Shown here: piece by piece, positions 7,365 through 18,440 of the stretch
Position numbering within the stretch: the stretch's first letter is position 1
Layout of the letters: every line of letters begins with the position of its first letter
Source of the DNA: RHKX01 sp963839535
GTDB lineage: Bacteria > Actinomycetota > Thermoleophilia > Solirubrobacterales > 70-9
Reading direction: 5' to 3'
DNA: 53,040 nt
NCBI GenBank assembly: GCA_963839535.1
Contig: CAWIVF010000012.1
Coordinates: 1 to 53,040 of the forward strand
Made by a program: the position numbers and the translations under genes
Notes under the pieces: generated by a model
Told to the model about the DNA's origin: nothing
Seen by the model: only the letters and a program-made list of their open reading frames with translations
Database searches by the model: none

Positions 7365-9255
7365 TCAGTCGGAGCAGCCGCGGCCGAGCTTGTCCCTGCG
7401 GTCGGCGATCACGTCGTCGCGCCCGGGGCCGCACTTGACCACGTCGCGGCCGCCGCCCTTCGAGCGCAGCACGTCGGCCGCCGGGCCCGCCGCCGAGCTT
7501 GTCGGCTCCGGGGCCGCCGACGAGGCGGTCGCGCCCCTTCCCGCCCTTCAGCTTGTCGCTTGCCCTCGCCGCCGCTGAGCCGGTCAGCCGCCCTTGCCGC
7601 CGTAGAGGCAGTCGTCGCCGCCACCGCCGCTTCAGCTTGTCCTTGCCGCCGTTGCCGCGGATCGAGTCGCCGGCGTCGGAGGGCGGCAGGGTCGCCGGCG
7701 TGTCGCCGGTCGTCGGTCCCCCGCTGGCCGAGGCCGCAGGCGGGGGTGCGGTCGCCGCCGCGCGCCCCCTTCGGGGCGGTGTAGGCGTCGCTGACGATGC
7801 CGTACCCGGGCGGCCAGGCCGTCGGGCTTCATCGACGCGCAGCCCTCGCGCATGTCGTCGCAGGTCACCTCGCCGCCGTCGGCGGTCTCGAAGTCGTAGC
7901 GCGAGCGCTTGTAGAACGAGTAGACGTTCGGGTCGGAGTTCGCGTCGACCTGCCCGCTGCGCTCGTCGTCGCGCCAGCGGTCGGTGAGCAGGCGCTTGTC
8001 GGCGTTCGCCTCGCACTTCGAGCCGTCCGTGCACTTGACGTGCTTGTCGAACCACGCGGTCGAGTACCAGCCGACGAGATCGGTCCCGCGCAGGGTGGCC
8101 AGGCCGAGGATCGGGACGGTCATCCCGGGGATGAACGCCGACTCCTCGTGGGTCCCGCCGCGGATGTGGAACTGGAGGGAGTCGACGCCCGCGTCCTTGT
8201 AGGCGATGAAGGCGTCGTTGCCCTCCTGCGGGTCCGGGTCGGAGGTGTTCGGCATCGGGGTGATCCCGTAGTCGTTGGAGATTCCCATGGCCGGCTTCTT
8301 GATCGCCGGCGACTCCGGGCGCGGGGAGGAGCCCGAGACGCAGACAGGGGTGTCCCCGACCTGACTGCCGCCCGGCTCGCGCAGGTTGTCCCAGGCGACG
8401 ATGCCGTCGACGCGGTCGTCGATCTGGCCGACGTAGGAGACCGCGGCGGCGCCGAGCGAGTGGCCGGCGATCCCGACCCGGGTCTTGTCGACCAGCTCGT
8501 TGAGCGGGTTGAAGGGCGCGTTGAAGCCCTCCTCCACGCGCCGGTCCTGCTTGTCCGAGTGGTCGGTGCCGGTGGTGCAGCTCGGGCCGCGGGTCGTAGG
8601 GCTTCGAGGGGGTGGAGAGGGCGAAGTCGAGGGCGTCCTCGGTGTTGTCGTAGAACGGCCGGCCCTCCTGGGAGGGGACGCCGTCGAGCTCGTCGACGCC
8701 CGCGCCCCTGGTGTCGGACCGCCCCTGCCCCTGCGGGTCGTAGGTGAGGACGACGTAGCCGTGCTTGGCGAGCGTCGCCGCCTGGCCCCAGTAGAGCTGC
8801 TCGGGGGCCTGGACCGAGCCGTTGGTGATCACGATCAGCGGGCGCTCCCCGCCGCCCTTCGTCGCCCACACGTGCCCGGAGATCGTCGAGCCGTTGCGAG
8901 CCGTGAAGAGCACCGGCTTGCGGATCCCGAAGCCCGCGTCGGGCCAGTCGTAGAAGCGGACGTCGCCGGCGCACTCCTGCCCGCCGTTGGCGCAGACGTT
9001 GCCGCTCGAGTCGCGCTCGGGATCGTTCGCCTTGATCGCGGCGAGCGAGGCGAGGTTGTCGATGTTGGCCTGCGTCAGCCGCGCCTGGAACTCGGGCGTC
9101 AGCGTGACGTACTGGTCCCGCTCCGACGTCTTCGCGAAGTTCTTCGCCTCGAGCTCGGGATCGAAGGCCTGCGCCGCCGCGACCGCGATCAGCGCGACGA
9201 GGACCGCGATCGCCGCCGCCAGTCCCGCGCGTCCTCCCCGCATGCTCGATCGCAT
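7365..9255 (-). CDS. Secreted alpha/beta hydrolase with calcium-repeat C-terminal tail (several frameshifts)
   Basis: The product begins with a signal peptide (RAGLAAAIAVLVALIAVAAAQA), then an alpha/beta hydrolase core: PLIVITNGS strand, YDPQGQGRSD, and after a frame break near 8580 the nucleophile elbow GIAGHSLGAAA. Further on come PIKKP and TAWFDKHVK segments. A second break near 7808 leads to GYGIVSDAYTAPKG, then a short linker and Gly/Asp-rich nonapeptide-like repeats (GGKGRDRLVGGPGADKL), again with indels, to a stop at 7365. The tail ends with two Cys 18 residues apart. Likely an extracellular esterase/lipase-type enzyme. The full extent is reconstructed across at least four indels. Confidence 0.75.
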
Positions 9256-9267
9256 CCTGCGCTGATC

Positions 9268-9682
9268 CTACGGGGCGGGCGGGGGAAAGTCGCCGGGCGT
9301 CAGCTCCGGCTTGTTCCCCACGTAGAGCCACTGGTGGAAGTAGGCGGCCAGGCGCCGCACCTCCTCGCCCGCGAGGCCGCTCTCCTGCCTGGCGAGAGCG
9401 ATGAACCCACGGGCGCGGATCGTCCCGTAGACCTGTGGCGCCCGAGCGCCCGTGCGCGAACGCCTCGAACCGGGCGTCGCCGACGATCTCGCGGTAGCCC
9501 TCGAGCATCGCCGCGGGGCGGTCGTAGACGGCGAAGCCGGAGAAGAGGTTGGCCGGGTCCCGGTCGAGCACGGCGGGCGCGAGCCGCCAGTCCGAAGCGG
9601 GCGTGGCGTAGACGTCGGCGAAGAAGTCCTCCGGGGGCCGGCCACCCTGCACGCGGGCGTCGTAGAGGACCTCGGCTGGCAC
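9268..9682 (-). pseudogene. C-terminal remnant of an M1-type metallopeptidase
   Basis: The reading frame opens with a GTG 22 bases after the upstream gene and gives VLYDARVQGGRPPEDFF, then DVYATPASDW, YDRPAAMLEGYREIVGD and, after a frame break near 9440, YGTIRARGFIALARQESG and FHQWLYVGNKPELTP. This is the pattern of the end of secreted bacterial M1 aminopeptidase-like proteins, the part that follows the catalytic region. No HEXXH zinc site or N-terminal domain is present and there is no room for one, since the unknown membrane protein ends at 9705. An intact relative starts at 51432. Probably a decayed fragment. Confidence 0.65.
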
Positions 9683-9704
9683 AGGCCGCCCGATCCGGGA
9701 GCAG

Positions 9705-11138
9705 CTACGTCCGGGACTCTCGCGCCGCGACCGCCTGGGCCCCGGCCGCCGCCAGCACCCGTTCGACCACCGCCGACGCGCTCGCGCAGAAGCGGTCGCT
9801 GCCGGCCGAGGTGCGCAGCAGGTTGCCCTGGATCGGGCGCCAGACGAGCACGTCGCGGCCGCGCAGCTCGAGGCCGTAGTCCTCGGGCAGCTCGATTCCC
9901 TGCCCGGCGCTCTCGGGGAGCTCGCGGTCGGCGCGGACCAGGACGGCGCTCGAGGCCATCGGCCGCTCGGAGAAGTACGCGATCTCGACTCCCTGCGAGC
10001 GCATCTCGGCGGCGTTGCCGAGCATGATGAATCGCCCCTCCATCCCGTCCGCGCCGGGGAGCCTGCCGGCGAGGACGTGATCGGCGAAGCCGGGCCAGGT
10101 CAGGTGGCGGTGGTCGGCGTGGAAGCTCCAGCGGTTCTCGAGCTTCAGGCCGCGCGACTTCGCGTACTCGCGGACCCAGGCCTCGAGGCCGACCCGCGAC
10201 ACCGACGCGGTGCCCCAGCGATGGCCGGACGACTTGACGAGCAGCGCCAGCGGCCAGGCGATCAGACCCGCGAGGCCGCCGAGCAGCACGGCGCCGATCG
10301 GCCCACCCTCGTCGAGGGGGCTCAGGCTTCCCAGGGCGAACCCGATGGCCGCGCCGATGCCGAGGACGACCGCGGCCCACATCAGCGCGGAGATGTGCAC
10401 CGAGAGGCTCCAGCGAGCCTTGCCGCGATAGGCCGAGACCGCGGCGGCGACGCTCTCGGGAGGCTCCTTCCAGTCCACCTTGCCGAGGGCCCCCTCGATG
10501 TCGGCGAGCTTCTCGTCATCCGAGAACGTGTCGGCGTCGGGGCCCTCCTCCTCGTCGATCTCGGCGGCCAGGCGATCCGCCACGGAGGCTGCGAGGCCGC
10601 ACAGGTGCGACAGCTCCTCGGCGTCGGTGACGTGGCCGGGGACCGAGACGGTCAGATTCCCCTCGTTCAGCTCCCAGGAGAACCCGGTCGGCGGGCGCGA
10701 GATGAGCCAGGCGATGAGCGAGGGCGAGAAGAGCTCGCGCACCAGCCCCGCGTCCTGGCCGACGAGGGTCAGCAGCAGGTAGCGACGGTTGAACTCGGTG
10801 CTCTCGAGCTCGGTTCGCGTCCAGCGCTCGGCCGGGAGCTGCGCCGGGTCACCTCCGCCGGTCTTGCGATCCCGGCAGACCAGCGCCGGCACGAAGGCCA
10901 CGCTCTGCGCCAACCGGCAGAGGACGATCGTCGACTCGCGCGATCGTCCGCCCGCCGCGAACACGTGATGGCAGATCGAGCCCTCGAGGTCCTCGCTCAA
11001 CCTGCCTGAGTAGATCGCCTCGACCCGGCCGCGCGATCCGCGCAGGAGCGCCGGGGTCAGCTCCCGCACCGCCTTCGGATCGCCGGCGGTGAGGCCGCGG
11101 TCCTCGGCGAAGCTCGTCAGTCCTGTGGCGGCGGCCAT
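9705..11138 (-). CDS. Unknown membrane protein with two transmembrane helices
   Basis: A 477-residue protein without frame breaks. Residues 1-240 are a cytosolic-looking alpha/beta region containing LESTEFNRRYLLLT and FSPSLIAWLI, reminiscent of DUF3137-like membrane-associated proteins. Two hydrophobic helices follow at roughly 250-270 and 285-300, and a second soluble region (WSFHADHRHLTWPGFADHVL, then MEGRFIMLGN) has a related architecture, so the protein may be an internal duplication split by the membrane pair. A GGAAAGGATG site precedes the ATG. It lies 21 bases after the phosphoesterase gene, so likely the same operon. Function unknown. Confidence 0.75.
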   Translation of the reverse strand: MAAATGLTSFAEDRGLTAGDPKAVRELTPALLRGSRGRVEAIYSGRLSEDLEGSICHHVFAAGGRSRESTIVLCRLAQSVAFVPALVCRDRKTGGGDPAQLPAERWTRTELESTEFNRRYLLLTLVGQDAGLVRELFSPSLIAWLISRPPTGFSWELNEGNLTVSVPGHVTDAEELSHLCGLAASVADRLAAEIDEEEGPDADTFSDDEKLADIEGALGKVDWKEPPESVAAAVSAYRGKARWSLSVHISALMWAAVVLGIGAAIGFALGSLSPLDEGGPIGAVLLGGLAGLIAWPLALLVKSSGHRWGTASVSRVGLEAWVREYAKSRGLKLENRWSFHADHRHLTWPGFADHVLAGRLPGADGMEGRFIMLGNAAEMRSQGVEIAYFSERPMASSAVLVRADRELPESAGQGIELPEDYGLELRGRDVLVWRPIQGNLLRTSAGSDRFCASASAVVERVLAAAGAQAVAARESRT

Positions 11139-11159
11139 CGTCGCCCCATCCTTTCCGAT

Positions 11160-11651
11160 TCAGAGCCAGACGTGCTCGAAGCGGATCGTCCCGTCGGCGC
11201 CGACCTCGGCGAGGCCGAAGGATCGGCGCGGCGCGCGGCGGCGCTCGGTCGGGCTGCCGGGGTTGAAGATCTGGAAGCCGTCCTCGCCGGTCTCGTGCAG
11301 GGGGAGGTGGGAGTGGCCGAAGAGCACCGCGTCGGCCTCGGGGAAGCGCCGCCGCATCCGCGCGAGGCGGCCCTGCCGGGGCCCGGAGTCGTGCAGCAGG
11401 CCGAAGCGCGCCCCGCGATGCTCGAAGCGCGCCTCCTCCTCGAGGCGCGCCGCCAGCGCCGGCGTCTCGACGTTCCCGCGCACGGCCACCACCGGCGGGC
11501 CGAGGCCGCTGATCAGCTCGAGCACCTCGACCCCGCTGAAGTCGCCGGTGTGGACGATCAGCTCCGCGGCCGCCATCGCCTCGATGCACTCCGGCGGCAG
11601 CTCGCGGTTGCCCTTCGGCATGTGGGTGTCGCCGAGGATCGCGATCGCCAT
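11160..11651 (-). CDS. YfcE/MJ0936-type metallophosphoesterase
   Basis: A 163-residue single-domain calcineurin-like phosphoesterase. Metal-ligand motifs in order: GDTH near residue 7, HTGDFSG near 34, RGNVE (family GNxD/H), and FGHSHLP near 110, with NPGSPTERR towards the end. These small enzymes hydrolyse phosphodiesters such as bis-pNPP or 2',3'-cyclic nucleotides in vitro; physiological substrates are mostly unknown. First gene of a reverse operon, divergent from the flavin monooxygenase with 56 bases between them. Confidence 0.88.
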   Translation of the reverse strand: MAIAILGDTHMPKGNRELPPECIEAMAAAELIVHTGDFSGVEVLELISGLGPPVVAVRGNVETPALAARLEEEARFEHRGARFGLLHDSGPRQGRLARMRRRFPEADAVLFGHSHLPLHETGEDGFQIFNPGSPTERRRAPRRSFGLAEVGADGTIRFEHVWL

Positions 11652-11707
11652 GAAGCCGAAGCTATCCGGAAGCTAGGGTTTCCAGCCCCATGGAGCGAGG
11701 ACGCCTG

Positions 11708-13037
11708 ATGAGCTCCGGATCGAGCCCCGTCACCTGCGTGATCGGCGCCGGCTCGACCGGGATCGCCGTGGCCAAGGCGCTCAACGAGCGCGGCCTCGAG
11801 TTCGACGTCTACGAGCTCGGCGACCGGGTCGGGGGCAACTGGGTCTACAAGAACTCCAACGGGGTCTCCGCGGCCTACCGCTCGCTCCACATCAACACGT
11901 CGCGGGAGCGCATGGAGTTCTCCGACTACCCGATGCCGAAGTCCTACCCGGACTTCCCCCGCCACGACCACATCGCCGAGTACTTCGACGCCTACGTCGA
12001 CCACTTCGGCTTCCGCGACCGGATCCGCTTCCGGACGAAGGTCGAGCGCGTCGAGCCGCTCGCCCGGGGGCGGCTTCGAGGTGAGCACGAGCGACGGCGA
12101 GACGAAGACCTACGACTCCGTCGTCGTCGCCAACGGCCACCACTGGGACCCGCGCTGGCCCGAGCCGGCGTTCCCGGGCTCCGACACCTTCGAGGGCGAG
12201 CAGATCCACTCCCACGCCTACGAGCACGAGTCACAGCTCGCCGGCAAGGACGTCGTCGTGCTCGGCATGGGCAACTCGGCGATGGACATCGCCGTCGACG
12301 CCTCCTACCACGCCGAGAACACGATCCTCGCCGCCCGCCGCGGCGCTCACATCGTCCCCAAGTACGTCTTCGGCCGGCCGCTCGACCGGCGCAGCCCGGC
12401 CGACAAGCTGCCGCCTCCGATCCGCTTCCGGCTGATGCGCGGGGTCCTCCGCTCGCAGGTCGGGAAGATGACCGACTACGGCCTGCCCGAGCCCGACCAC
12501 AAGTTCGGCCAGGCGCACCCGACCGTCAGCGGGCGGATCCTCGACCGGCTCGCCCACGGCGCGATCAAGGTCAAGCCGAACATCGCCAGGCTCGAGGGCG
12601 AGACCGTCCACTTCGTCGACGGCACCGAGGCCCACGCCGACCTCGTCGTCTACTGCACGGGCTACAAGATCACCTTCCCGTTCCTCGACCCCGAGGTGAT
12701 CGAGGCCAAGGACAACGAGCTGCGCCTCTACCAGCGGATGTTCCACACCGAGATCGAGCGCCTCTACTTCCCGGGGCTGGTCCAGCCGCTCGGCGCGATC
12801 ATGCCGATCGCCGAGCGCCAGGGGAACCTGATCGGCGAGGCCCTCCTCGGCCACCACGCGCTGCCGCCGCGAGCCGAGATGGAGCGCGACATCGACAGGA
12901 AGCAGGCGGCGATGAAGAAGCGCTACCTCGCCTCGAAGCGCCACACGATCCAGGTCGACCAGGAGATCTACCTGGACGAGCTGACCAAGGAGATCGCGGA
13001 CGGCTACAGGCGGGCCGCGGCCCGCGTACCCGCCTAG
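11708..13037 (+). CDS. Flavin-containing monooxygenase (one frameshift)
   Basis: About 442 residues after correcting one indel. The N terminus has the FAD Rossmann motif VIGAGSTGIAVAKAL, GGNWVY, and later the NADP-binding GMGNSAMDIAVDA and the ATG-like VVYCTGYKITFPFL near the C terminus, as in class B flavoprotein monooxygenases. The frame breaks in the five-G run at 12066-12070; removing one G joins VEPLARGGFEVSTSDGE. The ATG at 11708 has GAGCGAGG upstream; the ATG at 11690 is an alternative. Expected reaction: NADPH/O2-dependent oxygenation of a soft nucleophile or ketone. The stop overlaps the convergent DUF1330 stop within CTAG. Confidence 0.85.
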
Positions 13038-13429
13038 GAGCTCAGAGTACCGACGGGGTACTCGGGGTCGAGCGGGCGCAGCTCCGAGCGGGCCAGCGCC
13101 TCGGTCCGCAGGTGGGCGATCTCCGCGTACCGGGGGAGCCGATCATCTCCATGAACGCGGCGCGGGTCGGGTACTCGACCAGCAGCGCGAGATCCCAGCT
13201 GCCCGGAGCCGATCAGCGGATGCGATCCCCGCCCGGCGAACAGCATCCGCCCGCCGACCCCGGCGAGGAGCGGCGCCACCGCCTCCCCGTACTCGGCGTA
13301 GCGCTCGGCCCCGCCGTCGGGCAGGAACTCGAGCAGGTTGAGCATCACGACCGGCCCGTCATCGGCACGGGCCCGGAGCTCGGCGAAGCCGTCCTGATCA
13401 AGCGGCTCGGCCGGTGCGGGTTCAGTCAT
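13034..13429 (-). CDS. DUF1330 family protein (two frameshifts)
   Basis: A roughly 130-residue protein of the dimeric ferredoxin-like alpha+beta barrel type. The first frame gives VVMLNLLEFLPDGGAERYAEYGEAV, then GGRMLFAGRGSHPLIG; after an indel near 13198 the next frame gives LALLVEYPTRAAFMEMI, and after another at the G run near 13135 the first frame resumes with RYAEIAHLRTEAL. The LVEYP..AAF.EM pattern is the DUF1330 signature. Function unknown. The start (ATG at 13429) and the shared CTAG stop with the monooxygenase are clear. Confidence 0.75.
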   Translation of the reverse strand: MTEPAPAEPLDQDGFAELRARADDGPVVMLNLLEFLPDGGAERYAEYGEAVAPLLAGVGGRMLFAGRGSHPLIGSGQLGSRAAGRVPDPRRVHGDDRLPRYAEIAHLRTEALARSELRPLDPEYPVGTLSS

Positions 13430-13452
13430 CTCGGCGACCCTACCTCCGTGCT

Positions 13453-13518
13453 TCCCGTCCCGGTGGGGCCCCCTCCCGGGCAGACCGGACGCGAAGCGGA
13501 GGATCTGCCCGGAGTTAT
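13453..13518 (-). repeat. Conserved-loop hairpin element, copy 2
   Basis: Directly after the glnN stop. In reverse-strand RNA sense the arms CTCCGGGCAGA (13504-13514) and TCTGCCCGGGAG (13473-13484) pair with a single bulged base, enclosing a loop with CTCCGCTTCGCGTCCG, the same 16 bases as in copy 1. The flank matching CCCGTCCCGGTGG is shared too. The stem is strong enough to act as the glnN terminator. Confidence 0.65.
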
Positions 13519-15680
<2,162 letters not shown>

Positions 15681-15772
15681 GCGGTTGGTGGCTCCTCTTT
15701 CGTGGCAGAAGGGCGCAGCCCGTCGGGGCGCGCCGCCATGCGTCGTGGGCAGGTGGGTGCACCGAGCAGAGT

Positions 15773-15812
15773 AAGCCTTGGCTTGCCAACGCCCTTTGTA
15801 CCCCCGTACAAA
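15773..15812. promoter_or_regulatory. Cluster of three inverted repeats between glnN and the desaturase
   Basis: Within 40 bases lie AAGCCTTGGCTT (15773-15784), the overlapping TTGGCTTGCCAA (15778-15789) and the perfect 7-4-7 repeat TTTGTACCCCCGTACAAA (15795-15812). The last has the form of a TetR- or similar dimer operator. They sit about 116-155 bases before the desaturase ATG and 93-132 bases before the glnN start, in the only regulatory space for both. The remaining 15681-15927 shows no gene. Confidence 0.5.
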
Positions 15813-15927
15813 CTCCCGCCCGCGCGTTTCGCCACGGCGGAGCCGGGAACCCTTAGGGCACCCTCACCCGGTCGGCCGTCCGCGCCTGCGAAAGCTCTAG
15901 GATTGCCCCTCCGGCAGGGAAGGATTC

Positions 15928-17010
15928 ATGAGCGAAACAGCCACCGCACCCACACCGCATGCGCACGTAGCGCCGGACGACGACCCGTTCTGGCGCAAGA
16001 CGATGGCGCCCTACGCGCAGCCGCGCACCTGGCGCACCGCGCTCGACATCGCCACCTCGGTCGTGCCGTTCTTCGCGCTCTGGGGCTGCATGTACATGGC
16101 GCTCGACGTCAGCTACTGGCTCGTCCTCGCGCTCGCGATCCCCACCGCCGGCTTCCTGCTGCGCACCTTCATCCTCTTCCACGACTGCACCCACGGCTCG
16201 CTCTTCCACAGCAAGCGGGCCAACACGTGGGGCGGGCGCTTCTTCGGCCTGCTCGTCTTCCAGTGCTTCGCCAAGTGGCGCCAGAGCCACCTCTTCCATC
16301 ACGGCTCGGCCGGGGACCTCGACCGCCGCGGCACCGGCGACGTGATGACCTGGACCGTCGACGAGTACTACTCCAAGCCGACCAAGTCGCGGGTCTTCTA
16401 CCGCCTCTTCCGCCACCCGGCGATCATGTTCGGGATCGGCCCGATCTGGTCGCTGCTGATCGGCCCGCGGATCTGGGCCGGCTCGAAGCCGGGGAAGATG
16501 CGCAACAGCATCCTGCTCACGAACCTCGCGGTGATCGCGATGGTCGGCAGCGCGATGGCGGTCTTCGGCGTCACCGAGGTGCTCCTGATCGAGGCGCCGC
16601 TCGTGCTCCTCGCCGGCACCGCCGGCGTCTGGCTCTTCTTCGTCCAGCACCAGTTCGAGGACGTCTACTGGGAGAACGCCGACGGCTGGGACTACACCGT
16701 CGCCGCGCTCCAGGGCGCCTCCTACCTGAAGCTCCCGCAGCCGCTGCAGTTCTTCACCGGCAACATCGGCCTGCACCACGTCCATCACCTCAGCTCGCGG
16801 GTCCCGAACTACAACCTGCAGCGCGCCCACGACGAGGTCGAGGCGTTCAAGCAGGTCCCGGTGCTGACGCTGCGCAATTCGCTGCGCTGCTCGCGCCTGA
16901 AGCTCTGGGACGAGCGCTCGAAGAGCCTCGTCACCTTCGCCGAGGGCCGCGAGAGCTATCGCGCGGCCTCGCCGGTCGCCAATCCGGCGGCCGCCACCTC
17001 CCTCGGCTGA
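15928..17010 (+). CDS. Membrane fatty acid desaturase (DesA/omega type)
   Basis: A 360-residue integral membrane diiron desaturase. Three His boxes are visible: HDCTH at 85-89, HLFHH at 121-125, and HHVHH at 283-287. Hydrophobic spans lie near residues 42-58, 62-80, 165-180, 195-215 and 220-240. These enzymes insert cis double bonds into acyl chains of membrane lipids, with electrons from ferredoxin or a flavodoxin-type donor. GGGAAGGA ribosome site before the ATG. Upstream inverted repeats suggest repressor control. A distinct second desaturase lies at 50423-51352. Confidence 0.9.
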   Translation: MSETATAPTPHAHVAPDDDPFWRKTMAPYAQPRTWRTALDIATSVVPFFALWGCMYMALDVSYWLVLALAIPTAGFLLRTFILFHDCTHGSLFHSKRANTWGGRFFGLLVFQCFAKWRQSHLFHHGSAGDLDRRGTGDVMTWTVDEYYSKPTKSRVFYRLFRHPAIMFGIGPIWSLLIGPRIWAGSKPGKMRNSILLTNLAVIAMVGSAMAVFGVTEVLLIEAPLVLLAGTAGVWLFFVQHQFEDVYWENADGWDYTVAALQGASYLKLPQPLQFFTGNIGLHHVHHLSSRVPNYNLQRAHDEVEAFKQVPVLTLRNSLRCSRLKLWDERSKSLVTFAEGRESYRAASPVANPAAATSLG

Positions 17011-17014
17011 GACG

Positions 17015-17686
17015 ATGCGCGGGCGGCTCCCATCGCCGGCGATGGTCGTGGCGCTGCTCGCGCTCGCCGTTGCGATGACGGGCACCGCGGTCGCGGCCCT
17101 CAACATCACCGGCGATGACGTCAAGAACGGCTCGCTCAAGGGCAAGGACATCAAGAAGGATTCGCTGACCGGCAAGCAGGTCAAGGAGAGCAAGCTGGGG
17201 CAGGTGCCGAGCGCGTGAGGGCCGACAGCGCCGGGACGGCCGACACGGTCGGCGGGATCGCGGCCGGCCAGCTCGTGACCGATTCGCGCTTCGCCTATCG
17301 CTACGTCACGGCCGCCTTCGGGAAGAGCGCTCAGGTGATCTCGCGCGGGCCGTACACGGTCACCCTCGACTGCAAGCTTCACGGGACGCACATGTCGAGG
17401 GCCCGCATCTACAGCCGCCGAGCTGGTCGCGGTGGCGTCGGCGCCGTCGCGGGCGTCGACCCAGCCGGAGACCGCGACCGACCGGCGCGGACCTTCCCGC
17501 GAACACGCCCGTCACCCTCGGCGAGACCACCACCGTGTACGCCGATGGTACGCCTACAAGACGGTCGGCGGGTACATGGACGTCTCCGGCGGCCGCACGA
17601 TGGACGTCTCGGCGCGGCTGCGGATCAACCGCCTCGGCGCGCAGGGCTGCAGCGCAGCCGTCAACGTCACCTTCAACGGCTTCTAG
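17015..17686 (+). CDS. Secreted protein with KxxSL-type N-terminal repeats (several frameshifts)
   Basis: Starts 4 bases after the desaturase. A signal peptide (MVVALLALAVAMTGTAVAAL) is followed by the repetitive run DDVKNGSLKGKDIKKDSL and TGKQVKESKLG, common in secreted proteins of this actinobacterial group. A break at about 17212 leads to ADSAGTADTVGGIAAGQL, and later breaks near 17420, 17495 and 17550 connect VTLGETTTVYAD and finally KTVGGYMDVSGGRTMDVS with the C-terminal NRLGAQGCSAAVNVTFNGF. The reconstructed length is about 220 residues. Function unknown; probably surface-exposed. Confidence 0.6.
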
Positions 17687-17699
17687 CTCGTCGCGGCGG

Positions 17700-18386
17700 C
17701 TAGGAGGCCTTGGCGATGGCTGCGTCCATCGCCTCGAGCGGGTCGACCACGACCTTGCCGTGGCCGGGCGCGAGCGCGCGCGGCTCGCGGGCGCGGAGGC
17801 TGCGGGCGGTCTCGAGCGTCGTCGGCTTGTGCCAGGTGGCGAACCAGGGAAGCGGGAAGCGGGGGTTGAGCTTCGAGCGGGGTCGAGACGCCGCCGAGCG
17901 TCACGTAGGCGTCGCCGCAGTACATCGTCCGGTCGCGGGTGTCGATCAGCGCGACGTGGCCGGGGGTGTGGCCGGGGGCGGCGACGACCTCGAGCGAGCC
18001 GATCGTCTCGCCGGGCTCGAAGGTCCGCGGTCGGGCTGGGTCTTCGTCCCCGGGAAGCCGCCCTTGAGCTTGGCGTCGGGCTCGGCCGGCTCCATCGTCT
18101 TGTCCTTGCGCAGCAGGCGCGACTCGCGGCTGGAGATCAGGACCTCGGCGTCGGGCACCTCGGCTGCGACCGCGTCGAGCGAGCCGACGTGGTCGCTGTG
18201 GGCGTGGGTGAGGATGATCCGCGTGATCGGCGCGCCCATGCCCTTCGCAGCGGCGAGGATCGCCTTGGCGCTGCCGGTGATCGCGGTGTCGATCAGGGTC
18301 AGGCCGTCGTCCTCGCGGACGAGGTAGACGTTGACCATCCCGAAGCGGGTGACCTGTCGGCCGTGCTGGGAGAAGGAGTCGTCCAC
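17700..18386 (-). CDS. MBL-fold metallo-hydrolase (two frameshifts)
   Basis: Roughly 228 residues. The N-terminal part has MVNVYLVREDDGLTLIDTA and the zinc motif LTHAHSDHVGS (HxHxDH) near residue 60. After a break near 18028 the other frame gives VVAAPGHTPGHVALID and, with the frame at 17925, MYCGDAYVTLGG (the third metal His and the bridging Asp). Another break near 17877 restores RFPLPWFATWHKPTTLETA and LAPGHGKVV, with the last His. A typical small hydrolase of the glyoxalase II-like group; substrate unknown. Confidence 0.8.
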
Positions 18387-18440
18387 GGGGCGATCCTAGA
18401 GCGGGGCTTGCGAGGGCGGGGCGGTGGGTAGCGGGACGTC

